DNA from: Nocardioides sp. JS614
Lineage (GTDB): Bacteria > Actinomycetota > Actinomycetes > Propionibacteriales > Nocardioidaceae
Assembly: GCF_000015265.1 (NCBI RefSeq)
Contig: NC_008699.1
Coordinates: 806,001-870,000 of the forward strand
Length of the DNA stretch: 64,000 nucleotides
Direction of reading: 5' to 3'
In this document: piece by piece, positions 49,505 to 57,641 of the stretch
How the letters are laid out: each line of letters opens with the position of its first letter
Numbering within the stretch: the stretch's first letter is position 1
Position numbers and translations under genes: made by a program
Notes under the pieces: model-generated
Database searches by the model: none
Told to the model about the DNA's origin: nothing
Seen by the model: the letters and a program-made list of their open reading frames with translations, nothing else

Positions 49505-50640
49505 GAGATGGCCCCCACTTCGCGCAAGCAGGCGATGCGTTCGGGGGAGTAGCCGATCTCGGCCAGAACCGTGTCGGTGTCTGCCCCGTACGCCGGCGGC
49601 AGAGCTGGGTCGGCAGGTGTGGTGACGCTGAACCGGGGAGCGGGGGCCGGTTGCTGGCCACCCCGCGGAGCCGGGAGGAAAGAGCCGCGCGCCCTCGCGT
49701 GCGCAGTCAGGGGGACCTCGTCCAGGCCGAGCACCGGCGTGACGCACGTGTCGCTACCGGACAACAGCCTCAGCCACTCGTCCCTGTCTCGGCTGGCAAA
49801 TGCGGTCCGCAGCTTCGCCTCGAGCGCCGGCCACATCTCGCGGTCGAGCCCCAACTCGCCCGGTTCGATGGTCAGTTCCATCAGGCTCATCATCCGCTCG
49901 CGGAACTGCGGTTCGATGGGCGCGACCGCGAGCCACGATCCATCCCTGCACTGGTACACGGTGTTGAAGGGCGAGCCGTCGTTGAGGATGTTGCTCGCTC
50001 GGCGGTCGATCCAGCTGCCTTTGCTGTAAGCGTCCCAGAACATCGTCATGAGCAGATTGGTGCCGTCGAACATGGCGGCATCGACGACCTGGCCCTCGCC
50101 CGTGGTGCGAGCATGGGTGACGGCGGCCAGGAGTCCGACGGCGAGCAGCATCGCCCCGCCACCGAAGTCGCCGACGAGGTTCAACGGCGGCGCGGGGCGG
50201 TCGTGGCCAATGAGGTTCAACACCCCGGTCATTGAGATGTAGTTGAGATCGTGCCCAGCTCGCCGGGCCAGTGGGCCGTGCTGGCCCCAGCCCGTCATGC
50301 GCCCGTACACGACTCGAGGGTTCACGGCCAGGCAGGCCTCGGGTCCGACGCCCAGCCGTTCTGCCACGCCGGGCCGCATGCCCTCGAAGATGATGTCTGC
50401 CTCGCGCACGAGGTCCAGCACCATGTCCGCCGACCCAGGACTCTTCAGATCGGCCACGAGCGACCTGCGGTTGCGGCGCAACATCCCGTTGTCGACCAGG
50501 GCTGCCTCAGGCCCAGCTGGGAGCGGCCTCTCGATGACGACCACGTCGGCTCCCAGGTCCCCGAGGAGCATGCCGCAGAAAGGTCCAGGGCCGATTCCTG
50601 CAAGCTCGATCACGCGCATCCCGGCCAACGGTCCAGCCAT
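49501..50640 (-). CDS. Alpha-methylacyl-CoA racemase-like CoA-transferase family III protein
   Basis: A 379-residue protein of the CaiB/BaiF family. The start AGPLAGMRVIELAGIGPGPF and GDFGGGAMLLAVGLLAAVTH closely follow the alpha-methylacyl-CoA racemase pattern. The racemase inverts the 2-methyl stereocentre so that acyl-CoA dehydrogenases can act. YGRMTGWGQHGPLARRAGHD includes the conserved Asp region. It is divergent from the oxidoreductase at 50704 across a perfect regulon palindrome. A racemase implies a substrate with an alpha-methyl branch, in keeping with a carbon-skeleton mutase. Confidence 0.88.
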   Translation of the reverse strand: MAGPLAGMRVIELAGIGPGPFCGMLLGDLGADVVVIERPLPAGPEAALVDNGMLRRNRRSLVADLKSPGSADMVLDLVREADIIFEGMRPGVAERLGVGPEACLAVNPRVVYGRMTGWGQHGPLARRAGHDLNYISMTGVLNLIGHDRPAPPLNLVGDFGGGAMLLAVGLLAAVTHARTTGEGQVVDAAMFDGTNLLMTMFWDAYSKGSWIDRRASNILNDGSPFNTVYQCRDGSWLAVAPIEPQFRERMMSLMELTIEPGELGLDREMWPALEAKLRTAFASRDRDEWLRLLSGSDTCVTPVLGLDEVPLTAHARARGSFLPAPRGGQQPAPAPRFSVTTPADPALPPAYGADTDTVLAEIGYSPERIACLREVGAIS

Positions 50641-50667
50641 CGATCCCTCCTCCGTGCAACGCGATCC

Positions 50668-50696
50668 TTGTCAGGCTAACGAACGTTCGTTAACAT
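50668..50696 (+). promoter_or_regulatory. Promoter with operator (copy 5, perfect palindrome) before the second LLM gene
   Basis: -35 TTGTCA (50668-50673) and -10 TAACAT (50691-50696), 17 bp apart, flank TAACGAACGTTCGTTA (50677-50692), a perfect 16-bp palindrome. The start site would be at or near the GTG codon at 50704, so the transcript may be leaderless. The same site can repress the leftward racemase-hydratase pair. Confidence 0.65.
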
Positions 50697-50703
50697 CGCC
50701 ACT

Positions 50704-51786
50704 GTGACCCACGCCACCAACTCGGACCAGGCCCGGACGTCCGCCGAGGTCGCCGCGGAGCTCAAGCTCGGCGCCTTCGTCCTCCGGCCTCCCGACGCTA
50801 CCGAAGCGATCCGTCGCTTCCGGGTCGCGGAGTGGGAGGGCTACGACGCGGCATTCGCCACGCAGGTCAACGGCGCAGACTCGATGGCCTTGATGGCTGC
50901 GGCCTCCGTGCTGACTCGGGACATCGAGATCGGCGTCGGGGTCTCGCCGATCTACCTGCGTACGCCGACCTCGATGGCACAGTCCGCAGCGACACTCTGG
51001 GACCTGTCGGGGGGCCGGATCAAGCTCGGACTGGGTTCGGGTCACCGCCTGGTCATGCAGCGGTGGTACGGCGCCGCGATGGAGCGGCCGGTCGCCGAGA
51101 TGCGCGAGTATGTCGCGATCATGCGCGGAGTGCTGGACGGCGAGCCGTTGAAGAAGGCGGACAGGTGGGCCTCGGACATGCCGCTGGTCGGGATCGCCAC
51201 CGCACCGGAGATGCCCCTTCTCATCGGCGCGCTCTCGCCTGCGATGCTCCGTCTCGCCGGCGAGGTTGCCCAGGGAGTCATGGTCTGGCTCGCCACGCCG
51301 GGATACTTCGAGGAAACGGTGATCCCGCACGTCCGCGAAGGTCGTGCGCGGATCGGCAAGACCCTGGAGGGTTTCGACGTGGTGGCGTCGATCCCGGTCG
51401 CCGTGACCGACGATCCGGAGTCCGTTCGACGGCTGTACGTCCGGCAGATTGCCCACAACCTCCGACTGCCGTTCTACCGGGCGATCCTCGAACGGCACGG
51501 GTACCTGGACGACCTCGCACTGATCAACGAGGTCGATGCCTATGAAGACCTCGAGAATCCGATGCCGGAGTCGGCGATGGACAGTCTCGCGTCCGGAGCC
51601 CTGGTCCGAGACATCGCGGCGATCGGTGACGGGTTCGCAGTGGTGGAGAAGCTGGCCGAATACCGGCGAGCCGGGGTCACGTACGCCGGGATCAACCCGG
51701 TCCGAATCAGTGACTACGACGCCAGCCTGGCCGCCGTCGCGCGTGCCTTGGGGCGCCCGCCCCGCACGGCGGCCGAGGATCGTTGA
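50704..51786 (+). CDS. LLM-class F420-dependent oxidoreductase, second
   Basis: A 360-residue luciferase-like TIM-barrel protein. It contains WEGYDAAFATQVNGADSMAL, DIEIGVGVSPIYLRTPTSMA, LWDLSGGRIKLGLGSGHRLV and EMPLLIGALSPAMLRLAGEV, typical of F420-dependent members (SGGR..LGLG). The GTG start lies at the edge of the promoter. It reads directly into fbiC, 50 bp downstream, which links it to F420 supply. It may act on a different intermediate from the first LLM enzyme, as the two share only the fold motifs. Confidence 0.9.
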   Translation: MTHATNSDQARTSAEVAAELKLGAFVLRPPDATEAIRRFRVAEWEGYDAAFATQVNGADSMALMAAASVLTRDIEIGVGVSPIYLRTPTSMAQSAATLWDLSGGRIKLGLGSGHRLVMQRWYGAAMERPVAEMREYVAIMRGVLDGEPLKKADRWASDMPLVGIATAPEMPLLIGALSPAMLRLAGEVAQGVMVWLATPGYFEETVIPHVREGRARIGKTLEGFDVVASIPVAVTDDPESVRRLYVRQIAHNLRLPFYRAILERHGYLDDLALINEVDAYEDLENPMPESAMDSLASGALVRDIAAIGDGFAVVEKLAEYRRAGVTYAGINPVRISDYDASLAAVARALGRPPRTAAEDR

Positions 51787-51836
51787 CCCCGCATCAGCGG
51801 GCTGCACCTGACTCACTCCCGAGAAAGCGAGTGGCG

Positions 51837-54365
51837 ATGACGTCCTCGGTCACCCCCCATCAGATCCGTCGGGCGCTCACGCGCGCGGAGCGCGGCGCCT
51901 CCCTCGACATGGACGAGGCCACCGCGCTGCTCGCGGCGAGTGGGGACGACCTCGACAGGCTGACGGCTGCGGCGGCGAGAGTACGTGACGCGGGACTGAT
52001 GGCCGCCGGTCGACCCGGCGTGGTCACCTACTCCCCCAAGGTGTTCATCCCGGTCACCCGGCTCTGCCGCGACCGCTGTCACTACTGCACGTTCGTCGAA
52101 ACACCCGCTCAGGGCGCGCGGGACGGGCGGTCGCCCTACCTCACGCCCGACGAGATTCTGGAGATCGCTCGCCAAGGCGCCCGGCTCGGCTGCCTCGAAG
52201 CGCTGTTCACCCTCGGTGACCGACCCGAAGACCGGTGGCCCGAGGCGCGGGACTGGCTCGACGAGCAGGGCTACGACTCGACGCTTGCCTATGTCCGCGC
52301 GATGTCCGTCTTGGTGCTGGAGGAAACCGGCCTGCTGCCGCACCTGAACCCGGGCGTGATGTCGTGGGAGGAGCTCAACCTGCTCAGGCCGGTGTCCGCA
52401 TCGATGGGGATGATGCTGGAGACCACGTCGCGGCGGCTCTTCGAGTCACCCGGGCTCGCCCACTACGGTTCGCCCGACAAGGATCCCAAGGTGCGCCTCC
52501 GGGTCCTCGAGGACGCCGGGCGCCACGGCATCCCCTTCACGACCGGTGTGCTCGTCGGGATCGGCGAGACCCTCGAAGAGCGGGCCCAGACGATCTTCGC
52601 CATTCGCACGACGTCGCGTGCCTATGGGGCGATCCAGGAGGTGATCGTCCAGAACTTCCGCGCCAAGCCGGGCACGGTGATGCGCCACGTCGACGACCTC
52701 GGACTCGACGAGTACCGCGCCGCCATCGCCGTCACCCGTCTCGTGCTAGGCCCGCGGGCGCGGATCCAGGCGCCTCCCAACCTGGTCGACAGCTCTGCCG
52801 GCTCCAAGGAGTGCCGCCTGCTCCTCGGAGCGGGTGTCGACGACTGGGGTGGGGTCTCCCCGCTCACGCCCGACCACGTCAACCCCGAGCGGCCCTGGCC
52901 CTCGCTCGAGCGGCTGCGCGTCCTCACCGAGGCGAGCGGCTTCGAGCTGAAAGCCCGCCTGACGGTGCATCCCGAATACGTCAGAGGCTCCCTCGAGCGG
53001 GGCCAGGCGTGGCTCGACCCGCGGATCGTCGGCCACGTCGCCGCGTTGGCCGGGCCAGATGGACTGGCTGTCCCCGGGATCCGTCCCACCGGCCTGCCGT
53101 GGCAGGAACCCGACGGTGGCTTCTCCTCGGCGGGCCGCACAGACCTCCACGCCGCCGTCGACACCGAGGGTCGGTCGGCCGACCGGCGCAGCGACTTCGA
53201 CACTGTGTACGGCGACTGGGAGGCGGTTCGTGTGGCCGCCAGTCGCACGAACACCCCCGCCGCGCTCCATGCGGCGGGCGGTGAAGCACTGCGTGCGGCG
53301 GAAAGGGATCCCGGCAACCTCTCCGACGAGCATGCGCTGGCGCTGATGACGGCCGAGGGCGATCTACTGGCCCAGGTGGTGAAGCTCGCCGACGAGCTGC
53401 GCCGGGAGACCGTCGGCGACGACGTCACCTACGTCGTCAACCGCAACATCAACTTCACGAACGTCTGCTACGTCGGATGTCGCTTCTGCGCCTTCGCGCA
53501 GCGCAAGACCGACGCCGACGCCTACCAGCTCTCCTACGACGAGGTCGCCGACCGCGCCCAGGAAGCCTGGGACCTCGGCGCCACCGAGGTGTGCATGCAA
53601 GGCGGCATCGACCCGGAGCTTCCGGCGTCCGCGTACTTCGACATCGCAGCCGCGGTCACGCAGCAGGTGCCCGACATGCACGTGCACGCCTTCTCCCCGA
53701 TGGAGGTCGTCAACGGCACCGCCCGGACGGGAATGTCCATCGAAGACTTCCTCATCAAGGCCCGCGAAGCCGGGCTCGGCTCGCTGCCAGGCACGGCCGC
53801 TGAGATCCTCGACGACGAGGTCCGCTGGGTGCTGACCAAGGGCAAGCTTCCCACGTCCACCTGGATCGAGATCATCTCCACCGCGCACCGGATCGGGATC
53901 CCGACCACCTCAACCATGATGTACGGCCACGTCGACAACCCACGCCACTGGGTGCGGCACCTCAACGTCCTCAAGACCATCCAGGACGAGACAGGTGGCT
54001 TCACCGAGTTCGTCCCGCTGCCGTTCGTGCACACATCTGCGCCGATCTACCTCGCCGGCGTCGCCCGTCCCGGCCCCACTCACCGCGACAATCTGGCCGT
54101 GCACGCGATGGCCCGGATCCTTCTGCACGGCCGCATCGACAACATCCAGACCTCCTGGGTCAAGCTCGGCGTCGACGGCACCCGCGCGATGCTCCGAGCC
54201 GGTGCCAACGACCTCGGTGGGACGCTGATGGAAGAGACGATCTCGCGGATGGCCGGCTCCGAGCACGGGTCTGCCAAGACCGTCCCCGAGCTGGTCGAGA
54301 TCGGTGCTGGCATCGAGCGTCCCGTCCGTGAGCGGACCACCCTCTACGACCGAGTCGCCTCGTGA
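51837..54365 (+). CDS. fbiC: F420 biosynthesis protein FbiC (7,8-didemethyl-8-hydroxy-5-deazariboflavin synthase)
   Basis: An 842-residue fusion of CofG and CofH, two radical SAM enzymes that together build the deazaflavin ring Fo from tyrosine and 5-amino-6-ribitylaminouracil. Two 4Fe-4S motifs are present: C77RDRC81HYC84 in VFIPVTRLCRDRCHYCTFV, and Cys544, 548 and 551 in CYVGCRFCAFAQRKTDADAY. The length is close to the mycobacterial enzyme. The ATG chosen fits the usual N-terminus; a GTG two codons earlier is possible. It overlaps the fbiD gene by four bases. Confidence 0.97.
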   Translation: MTSSVTPHQIRRALTRAERGASLDMDEATALLAASGDDLDRLTAAAARVRDAGLMAAGRPGVVTYSPKVFIPVTRLCRDRCHYCTFVETPAQGARDGRSPYLTPDEILEIARQGARLGCLEALFTLGDRPEDRWPEARDWLDEQGYDSTLAYVRAMSVLVLEETGLLPHLNPGVMSWEELNLLRPVSASMGMMLETTSRRLFESPGLAHYGSPDKDPKVRLRVLEDAGRHGIPFTTGVLVGIGETLEERAQTIFAIRTTSRAYGAIQEVIVQNFRAKPGTVMRHVDDLGLDEYRAAIAVTRLVLGPRARIQAPPNLVDSSAGSKECRLLLGAGVDDWGGVSPLTPDHVNPERPWPSLERLRVLTEASGFELKARLTVHPEYVRGSLERGQAWLDPRIVGHVAALAGPDGLAVPGIRPTGLPWQEPDGGFSSAGRTDLHAAVDTEGRSADRRSDFDTVYGDWEAVRVAASRTNTPAALHAAGGEALRAAERDPGNLSDEHALALMTAEGDLLAQVVKLADELRRETVGDDVTYVVNRNINFTNVCYVGCRFCAFAQRKTDADAYQLSYDEVADRAQEAWDLGATEVCMQGGIDPELPASAYFDIAAAVTQQVPDMHVHAFSPMEVVNGTARTGMSIEDFLIKAREAGLGSLPGTAAEILDDEVRWVLTKGKLPTSTWIEIISTAHRIGIPTTSTMMYGHVDNPRHWVRHLNVLKTIQDETGGFTEFVPLPFVHTSAPIYLAGVARPGPTHRDNLAVHAMARILLHGRIDNIQTSWVKLGVDGTRAMLRAGANDLGGTLMEETISRMAGSEHGSAKTVPELVEIGAGIERPVRERTTLYDRVAS

Positions 54366-54979
54366 GAGCAGCCGCCGACCCCCTGCAGGACGTGCGGCTG
54401 CTGCTTCCGGTCAAGCGGCTATCCACGGCCAAGTCGCGTCTGTCCTCGGATGCCGCAACGCGCCGCGCCACCGCCGAGTGGCTCTTCCGCCGCACGCTGG
54501 ACGTCGCGACGTCCCTGCTCGCTCCCCATCAGGTGGTGGTGCTGACCGCCGACGAACACGTGACGCGCCATTCGATCCGGCTCGGCATCGAGGTCCTGCA
54601 CGACAGCGGCCCCGACCTGAACTCCGCCCTGCAGGCAGGGATGTACGCACTTGGGCAGCAACACGCCCGGGCGCGCATCGTGGTTCTTGTCGCGGACCTT
54701 CCTCGCCTGGAGTCCGACGACCTGCGCGCCGCGCTTCTCGACGCGGCAAGGTCGTCGGTCCCGCGCCACGTGCCCGACCACCACGGCACGGGGACGACAC
54801 TGGTGTCCGTGCCTCCCGGGCTCCGGCTACCCATGGTCTTCGGCGAGGACTCGGCGCTCCACTTCGCACGGCTGGGATCGGTACCCATCGAAGGTGCTGC
54901 GCGCGGCATCCGCACGGACCTCGACACTCCGGCGGACCCGTTCCAGCTCCGCCTCGTTCACACCAGAGAGGCACGATGA
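54362..54979 (+). CDS. fbiD: Guanylyltransferase FbiD/CofC for F420 biosynthesis
   Basis: A 205-residue nucleotidyltransferase that activates the phospho-acid (phosphoenolpyruvate in mycobacteria, 2-phospholactate in archaea) with GTP for F420 assembly. It contains LLLPVKRLSTAKSRLSSDAA, VVLVADLPRLESDDLRAALL, GTGTTLVSVPPG and MVFGEDSALHFARLGSVPI. The GTG overlaps fbiC and the stop overlaps the next ATG (ATGA). FbiA and FbiB, needed for the last steps, are not in this window. Confidence 0.94.
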   Translation: MRAAADPLQDVRLLLPVKRLSTAKSRLSSDAATRRATAEWLFRRTLDVATSLLAPHQVVVLTADEHVTRHSIRLGIEVLHDSGPDLNSALQAGMYALGQQHARARIVVLVADLPRLESDDLRAALLDAARSSVPRHVPDHHGTGTTLVSVPPGLRLPMVFGEDSALHFARLGSVPIEGAARGIRTDLDTPADPFQLRLVHTREAR

Positions 54980-55665
54980 AGACATACACGATCGCCGTGA
55001 TCGGCGGCACCGGCCCGCAGGGGAAGGGGTTGGGCTACCGATTCGCGCGTCACGGTCACGACATCATCCTTGGATCCCGGCTCGCCGAGAGAGCCGAGGC
55101 CGCCGCCGCCCAAGTGGCGGGGCGTCTGGCGTCGGTCACCGGCGCGGGGGCCGTCCGCGGAGCTACCAACGCCGACGCCGTCACCGCCGCGGAGGTCGTC
55201 CTCCTCGCCGTGCCCTACGACGGCCATGACGCGCTCGTAGCCTCCTTGGCTACCACGGGAGGGCTCGCCAGCAAGACGGTCATCTCCTGCGTGAACCCGC
55301 TCGTCTTCGACGAACGCGGTGTCCGTGGCCGGGTCATCGGCAACGGCGAGGGTTCGGCAGCGGAGTCCTGCGCCGAGATCGCTCCCGAGGCAACAGTCGT
55401 CGGCGCATTCCACAACGTCGCCGCCCCCATGCTCTGGGGCGAGGAGGAGTTCCTCGACGAAGACGTCATCGTCGTCGGAGACTCGACAGAGGGCAAGAAG
55501 GTCGCAATGGAGCTGGCCGTGTCGGTGACCGGCCGACCGGGGGTCGATGGCGGCAAGCTACGCCTGGCGCGGGTCCTGGAGCCATTCACCGCGGTGCTGA
55601 TCTCCATCAACCGCAAGTACAAGACCCACTCCGGAATCCGGGTCACCGGGCTCAACGGGTCGTGA
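54976..55665 (+). CDS. F420:NADPH oxidoreductase
   Basis: A 229-residue Rossmann-fold enzyme that reduces F420 with NADPH (called Fno or NpdG). It contains TIAVIGGTGPQGKGLGYRFA, EVVLLAVPYDGHDALVASLA, VISCVNPLVFDERGVRGRVI and VVGAFHNVAAPMLWGEEEFL, all typical. It supplies F420H2 to the two LLM-class enzymes. The three F420 genes are coupled by 4-base overlaps, which keeps cofactor synthesis and recycling in fixed ratio. Rhodococcus and Nocardioides picrate-degradation loci carry the same type of enzyme. Confidence 0.96.
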   Translation: MKTYTIAVIGGTGPQGKGLGYRFARHGHDIILGSRLAERAEAAAAQVAGRLASVTGAGAVRGATNADAVTAAEVVLLAVPYDGHDALVASLATTGGLASKTVISCVNPLVFDERGVRGRVIGNGEGSAAESCAEIAPEATVVGAFHNVAAPMLWGEEEFLDEDVIVVGDSTEGKKVAMELAVSVTGRPGVDGGKLRLARVLEPFTAVLISINRKYKTHSGIRVTGLNGS

Positions 55666-55720
55666 CCGCCATGCCTTGAACGCCGCGAGGAGGTCGTGGT
55701 GTCGGGCGATACGTGTCCAG

Positions 55721-56353
55721 TCAGAGATCGCCGGGGTGACCGCAGACCCGCAGCGCGATCTCTCCGTAGTAGTTGCCGATCTCGTCCGGCGAGCGAGCTC
55801 CGCCCGGGCGGAACCAGCGGGCGACGTCGATCCCGAGCGACAGGAGCGCGAGACTGGTCATCTTGACGTCGTCGATGCGGAAGATGCCCGCATCCACGCC
55901 GTCGGTGATGGCACCTTGGAACATCGCCTCGATGGCACCGCGGATCGCGGCGATCTGCTCGGCGTGCTCCGGAAGGAGTGCCGCGAACTCGTACTGCAGC
56001 ACGCGCGCCTGCACATGCGATCGGGCGTGCCAGGCCGTGTAGTCGGCGACGAGTCCTCGCAGTCGGGCGGCAGGCGGCTCGGGGCGGCCCAATGCCGTTT
56101 CCACCACACGGCGGATCTCGCGGTGGCCGTGAAGCGACAGCTGGAAGAGCAGTTCCTCCTTGGTGCGGTAGTGGACGTAGACCGCGGCCGGACTCATCGC
56201 CGCGGCCTCGGCGATGTCACGTGTGCTCGTCCCGTGGAAGCCCTGTGTCGCGAAGGCCGACAGGGCCGCGTCGAGGAGCCGCAGTCTGGCGCGCTCGCCG
56301 CGAGCGTTAGCGCGTGGGGTCGGCGATCCGGATGTCCGTGTCGTCGAAATCAT
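55721..56353 (-). CDS. TetR-family regulator (second)
   Basis: A 210-residue regulator with HTH LLDAALSAFATQGFHGTSTR and IAEAAAMSPAAVYVHYRTKE. The C-terminal half has FAALLPEHAEQIAAIRGAIE and ends ARSPDEIGNYYGEIALRVCG. It is divergent from the acyl-CoA dehydrogenase at 56466 and faces the palindrome at 56414-56437, which is its likely site. The sequence of that site differs from the first regulator's, so a separate signal probably controls this branch. Confidence 0.91.
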   Translation of the reverse strand: MISTTRTSGSPTPRANARGERARLRLLDAALSAFATQGFHGTSTRDIAEAAAMSPAAVYVHYRTKEELLFQLSLHGHREIRRVVETALGRPEPPAARLRGLVADYTAWHARSHVQARVLQYEFAALLPEHAEQIAAIRGAIEAMFQGAITDGVDAGIFRIDDVKMTSLALLSLGIDVARWFRPGGARSPDEIGNYYGEIALRVCGHPGDL

Positions 56354-56413
56354 GGGCCGTTCGTACCGATCTCTTGACGGCGAGCTGGTTCGTCATGTTA
56401 TCTAAGCTCGGAA

Positions 56414-56437
56414 GTTTCTAAGCGAGCGCTTAGAAAC
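56414..56437. promoter_or_regulatory. Operator of the second TetR regulator
   Basis: GTTTCTAAGC-GAGC-GCTTAGAAAC is a perfect inverted repeat of two 10-base arms around four bases, in the 112-bp gap between the TetR gene and the acyl-CoA dehydrogenase. An extra half site (TCTAAGC, 56401-56407) lies 13 bp to the left. Confidence 0.65.
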
Positions 56438-56465
56438 CAAAACGGTAGCAGCGCGAGGAGACGGA

Positions 56466-57611
56466 GTGCTGGGCTCGATCTACGACTCGGAGCACGAATC
56501 GTTCCGGGGGTCGGTGCGGCAGTTCCTGGCACGGGAGGTGTGGCCACACGCCGACGCTCATCGCATCGCGGGAGGGTTCCCTCGCGAACTGTGGCTTGAG
56601 GCCGGACGGCAGGGCTATCTCGGGCTATGCGTCCCCGAGTCCTACGGTGGCGCGGACGCCGATGACTACCGCTTCAACGCCGTGCTCATCGAGGAGCTCG
56701 CGCGGGTCAACATGGCACTCGCCTCGTCGCTGAGCATCCACTTCGATGTGGTCGCGCCGTACCTGGTGGAGTTGACGACGCCCGAACAGCGCCAGCGGTG
56801 GTTGCCGGGGTTCGTCACCGGCGAGCTTGTCACAGCGATCGGGATGACCGAGCCGTCAGTCGGCTCCGACCTGGCAGCCCTGCGCACGACGGCGGAACCG
56901 TGCTCCGAGGGGTGGCGCCTGAACGGCAGCAAGACCTTCATCACCAACGGCTCCTCCGCGGACCTCGTCGTGGTCGCGGCGCGAACGACTCCCGGCAGCC
57001 GCTCGCGCGGCATCTCCCTATTCGCGGTGGAGGCTGACCGGCGCGGCTTCAGCAGAGGCCGCAAGCTGGACAAGGTCGGGCAGCCTGAGGCGGACACGGC
57101 CGAGCTCTTCTTCGAGGACCTCGTCCTCCCGGCGGAGAACCTGATCGGCACGCTTGATCGGGGCTTCCAGCACATGATGGGCGGCCTGACGCAGGAGCGG
57201 ATCGGCGCCGCGACCTCCAACATCGCCCACGCTGCGCAGATCCTGGACGAGACGCTCGGCTACGTGCGCGAGCGCCGGGCCTTCGGGTCGCCGATCGGCA
57301 GCTTCCAGCACAACAAGTTCCTGCTCGCCGAACTCGCAACCCGCGTCGAGGTGACGCAGACCTTCGTCCATCAGTGCGTGCTGGCCCATAGTCGCGGTGA
57401 GCTCACGCCCGTCGACGCCGCCAAGGCCAAGTGGTGGAGCGCCGACGTGCAGAACGACGTGGTCGACCACTGCGTTCAGCTGCACGGCGGCTACGGCTTC
57501 ATGAACGAGCAGCGAGTGGCGCGGGCCTGGCAGGACGCGCGGGTGACCAAGATCTGGGCCGGTTCCAACGAGATCATGAAGGAGTTGATCGGCCGTGACC
57601 TGGGCCTGTGA
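56466..57611 (+). CDS. Acyl-CoA dehydrogenase
   Basis: A 381-residue complete acyl-CoA dehydrogenase. It contains GYLGLCVPESYGGADADDYR, AIGMTEPSVGSDLAALRTTA, LNGSKTFITNGSSADLVVVA, RRAFGSPIGSFQHNKFLLAE and, near the C-terminus, IWAGSNEIMKELIGRDLGL with the probable catalytic Glu369. It starts with GTG, 29 bp after the TetR operator. It is the last intact gene of the island and heads a run of damaged genes (57642-59761), which may once have formed its operon. Confidence 0.94.
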   Translation: MLGSIYDSEHESFRGSVRQFLAREVWPHADAHRIAGGFPRELWLEAGRQGYLGLCVPESYGGADADDYRFNAVLIEELARVNMALASSLSIHFDVVAPYLVELTTPEQRQRWLPGFVTGELVTAIGMTEPSVGSDLAALRTTAEPCSEGWRLNGSKTFITNGSSADLVVVAARTTPGSRSRGISLFAVEADRRGFSRGRKLDKVGQPEADTAELFFEDLVLPAENLIGTLDRGFQHMMGGLTQERIGAATSNIAHAAQILDETLGYVRERRAFGSPIGSFQHNKFLLAELATRVEVTQTFVHQCVLAHSRGELTPVDAAKAKWWSADVQNDVVDHCVQLHGGYGFMNEQRVARAWQDARVTKIWAGSNEIMKELIGRDLGL

Positions 57612-57641
57612 GCGGATCGCCGGGGCTCGGGAGAACGTGCG

